The position numbers and the translations under genes were made by a program. From NCBI GenBank assembly GCA_946479745.1, contig CAMLGZ010000003.1, positions 124,001 through 188,000 on the forward strand: a DNA stretch of 64,000 bases, written 5' to 3'. Origin of the DNA: an uncultured Pseudoxanthomonas sp. GTDB lineage: Bacteria > Pseudomonadota > Gammaproteobacteria > Xanthomonadales > Xanthomonadaceae. The stretch's first letter is position 1. Every line of letters begins with the position of its first letter. A model generated the notes under the pieces. The model did not search any database and had not been told where the DNA came from. It saw nothing but the letters and a program-made list of their open reading frames with translations. Shown piece after piece: positions 62,588-64,000 of the stretch.

Positions 62588-63483
62588 GCGCCGCGCCCGG
62601 CTTCGGCGAACGTTTCCACCAGCCAGTCGATGAACACCCGCACGCGCGGCGACAGCTGTCGGTTGCGTGGATATAGCAGCGATACCGGCGAAGGCGCGGG
62701 CGGATGTTCGGGCAACACCTCCACCAGCGTGCCGCGCTGCAGGTCCGCTTCCAAGTTGTAGCGCGGTGCCTGGATCAACCCCAGCCCCAATCGCGCCGCG
62801 GCCGAATAGGTCTCGGCCCCTGTTACCGAAAGCGTGGCCGGCAAGGTCACATTGCGGGCGACGCCGTCCTTGATGAATTCCAGCGGCAGCAATGCGCCGG
62901 TGGCCGAGGAACGGAAGCCGATCATGCGATGCCCCGCCAATGCTTCGATGCTGGCCGGCGTGCCGAACTCGGCGAGGTAAGCCGGCGAAGCGCAAGTCAC
63001 TTCCGCCAGCATCGCCACGCGCCGCGCCACCATGTCGGTGTCGCGGGGTTCGCCGACGCGAAGCACGCAATCGACGCCCTCGCGCACCAGATCCACCCAG
63101 CGGTCGCCTTCGCCCATCAGCAATTCCAGATCCGGATAACGGGCCAGGAACACGGGCAATCCCGGTAGCACGAAACGGCGCGCCAGCGTGCCTTGCACGT
63201 CGACGCGCAGCAGTCCACGCGGCTTGGCCCCGGCGAAGGCGGCCTCGGCATCTTCGATGTCGCCCAGGATCGCCAGGCAGCGCCGGTAGTAGGCCTCGCC
63301 GTCCAGCGTCGGGCTGACGGTGCGCGTGGTCCGTTGCAACAGGCGGACGCCCAGGCGGGTTTCCAGCTGCTTGATGGCGTCGGTAGCGGTGGAGCGCGGC
63401 AGGCCCAGATCCTGCGCCGCCTGGGTAAAGCTGCGTTGTTCCACCACCCGTACGAAGACCCGCATCGCGTCGAATCGGTCCAT
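62584..63483 (-). CDS. LysR-family transcriptional regulator
   Basis: The 299-residue protein has an N-terminal LysR helix-turn-helix ([24 protein letters not shown]) and a ligand-binding domain. It is divergent from the SDR gene starting at 63606, the likely target. Its stop codon overlaps the glnE start by four bases, so some glnE transcription may start from its promoter. Confidence 0.9.
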   Translation of the reverse strand: MDRFDAMRVFVRVVEQRSFTQAAQDLGLPRSTATDAIKQLETRLGVRLLQRTTRTVSPTLDGEAYYRRCLAILGDIEDAEAAFAGAKPRGLLRVDVQGTLARRFVLPGLPVFLARYPDLELLMGEGDRWVDLVREGVDCVLRVGEPRDTDMVARRVAMLAEVTCASPAYLAEFGTPASIEALAGHRMIGFRSSATGALLPLEFIKDGVARNVTLPATLSVTGAETYSAAARLGLGLIQAPRYNLEADLQRGTLVEVLPEHPPAPSPVSLLYPRNRQLSPRVRVFIDWLVETFAEAGRGA

Positions 63484-63605
63484 AGATTGTTCGCTTTATC
63501 CGCCAGATGATTCCGAATATTGGTGGATTATCCGGAAGAAGGAAAGGCGCATCGTTCGCTCACCGGCTGCTGCCGGCCCCACACACCCTTCCAAAGGACA
63601 TCGCC
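63484..63605. promoter_or_regulatory. Divergent LysR-SDR promoter region
   Basis: The 122-bp gap between divergent genes should hold promoters and the LysR operator. ATTCCGAATATTGGTGGATT near 63508-63530 is partly palindromic, with the AT-rich centre that LysR sites (T-N11-A) often show. The exact site is not determinable from sequence alone. Confidence 0.45.
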
Positions 63606-64000
63606 ATGAACACCCCCACTCCCCGCATCGCCCTGGTCACCGGCGCCTCCCGCGGCATCGGCGCGGCCATCGCCCAGCGCTTGGCCCGCGACGGACACGC
63701 CGTCATCGTCAACTACTCCGGCAACGCCGCGGCGGCAGAACAGGTGGTGCGCACCATCGAAGCGGCCGGTGGCAAGGCCCTGGCCGCGCAGGCCGACGTG
63801 GCCGACGCCGCAGCCGTGGCGCGCATGTTCGATTCGGCCGAAGCGGCTTTCGGTGGTATCGACGTGCTGGTCAACAACGCCGGCATCCTGAAGCTGGGCG
63901 CTATCGGCGCCAGCGATGATGCGTTGTTCGACAGCCAGATCGCCGTCAACCTGAAAGGCACTTTCAACACCCTGCGCGAAGCTTCCAGGCGCATGCGCGA
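63606..64000 (+). CDS. SDR-family oxidoreductase, partial
   Basis: The N-terminal part of a short-chain dehydrogenase/reductase runs off the window. The visible 131 residues contain the cofactor motif TGASRGIGAA (Gly13-Gly19) and the NNAG motif at about residues 92-95. The NYS at the end of the second strand suggests NADP(H) preference, though weakly. It is divergent from the LysR gene that probably controls it. Confidence 0.9.
   Translation, partial: MNTPTPRIALVTGASRGIGAAIAQRLARDGHAVIVNYSGNAAAAEQVVRTIEAAGGKALAAQADVADAAAVARMFDSAEAAFGGIDVLVNNAGILKLGAIGASDDALFDSQIAVNLKGTFNTLREASRRMR

Overview
The window is high-GC chromosomal DNA from a gammaproteobacterium of the Lysobacteraceae (Xanthomonadaceae), probably a Lysobacter- or Pseudoxanthomonas-like species. 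Three things point there: the fused ilvC-ilvG-ilvM-ilvA-leuA-leuC-leuD-leuB cluster, the abundance of TonB-dependent receptors, and many short palindromic repeats that begin with GTAG. Genes are tightly packed on both strands. I see no prophage, transposase, CRISPR array, rRNA or intact tRNA.

Layout. 1-5 kb: two small secreted proteins, then a proton-pumping membrane pyrophosphatase carrying an extra C-terminal OmpA-like domain, then soluble pyrophosphatase. 5-17 kb: two TonB-dependent receptors with nearby regulators (an AraC protein and a membrane-anchored winged-helix/beta-propeller protein) and a TPR-sulfotransferase. 16.3-17.9 kb: a compact set of a DUF4136 lipoprotein, a 53-residue membrane protein and a channel-like protein with an altered selectivity filter. 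18-20 kb: thiC with a TPP riboswitch. 20-22 kb: a CASTOR/POLLUX-type channel. 22-34 kb: branched-chain amino acid synthesis, with ilvD facing an ilvC...leuB cluster headed by a leader peptide and attenuator. 34-43 kb: peptidase M23, a cold-shock/DUF1294 protein, glycerol kinase ending in a tRNA-Phe-like remnant, a lower-GC patch with two unknown exported proteins, a beta-propeller protein, an Asp/Glu racemase and small membrane proteins. 43-51 kb: an RND efflux pair with a divergent TetR regulator, then an isoaspartate methyltransferase-like gene and tolC. 51-57 kb: LPS genes (waaA, two lipid A acyltransferase-like genes, O-antigen ligase, glycosyltransferase, CHCC zinc finger). 57-64 kb: YceI, nitroreductase, ELM1-family protein, glnE, LysR and the start of an SDR gene.

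How it fits together. The ilv-leu block encodes most steps from threonine and pyruvate to isoleucine, valine and leucine precursors; its leader peptide carries consecutive Val/Leu/Ile codons ahead of a terminator, which implies ribosome-mediated attenuation. The LPS block covers Kdo transfer, lipid A acylation, sugar transfer and O-antigen ligation, and holds two 15-bp tandem repeat arrays.

The least expected signals are: the pyrophosphatase-OmpA fusion; a fossil piece of thiC next to ilvD; a degenerate tRNA-Phe-like sequence at the end of glpK beside two unknown genes; and GTAG palindromes that supply the stop codons of five genes. Functions are inferred by reading sequence, without database searches.
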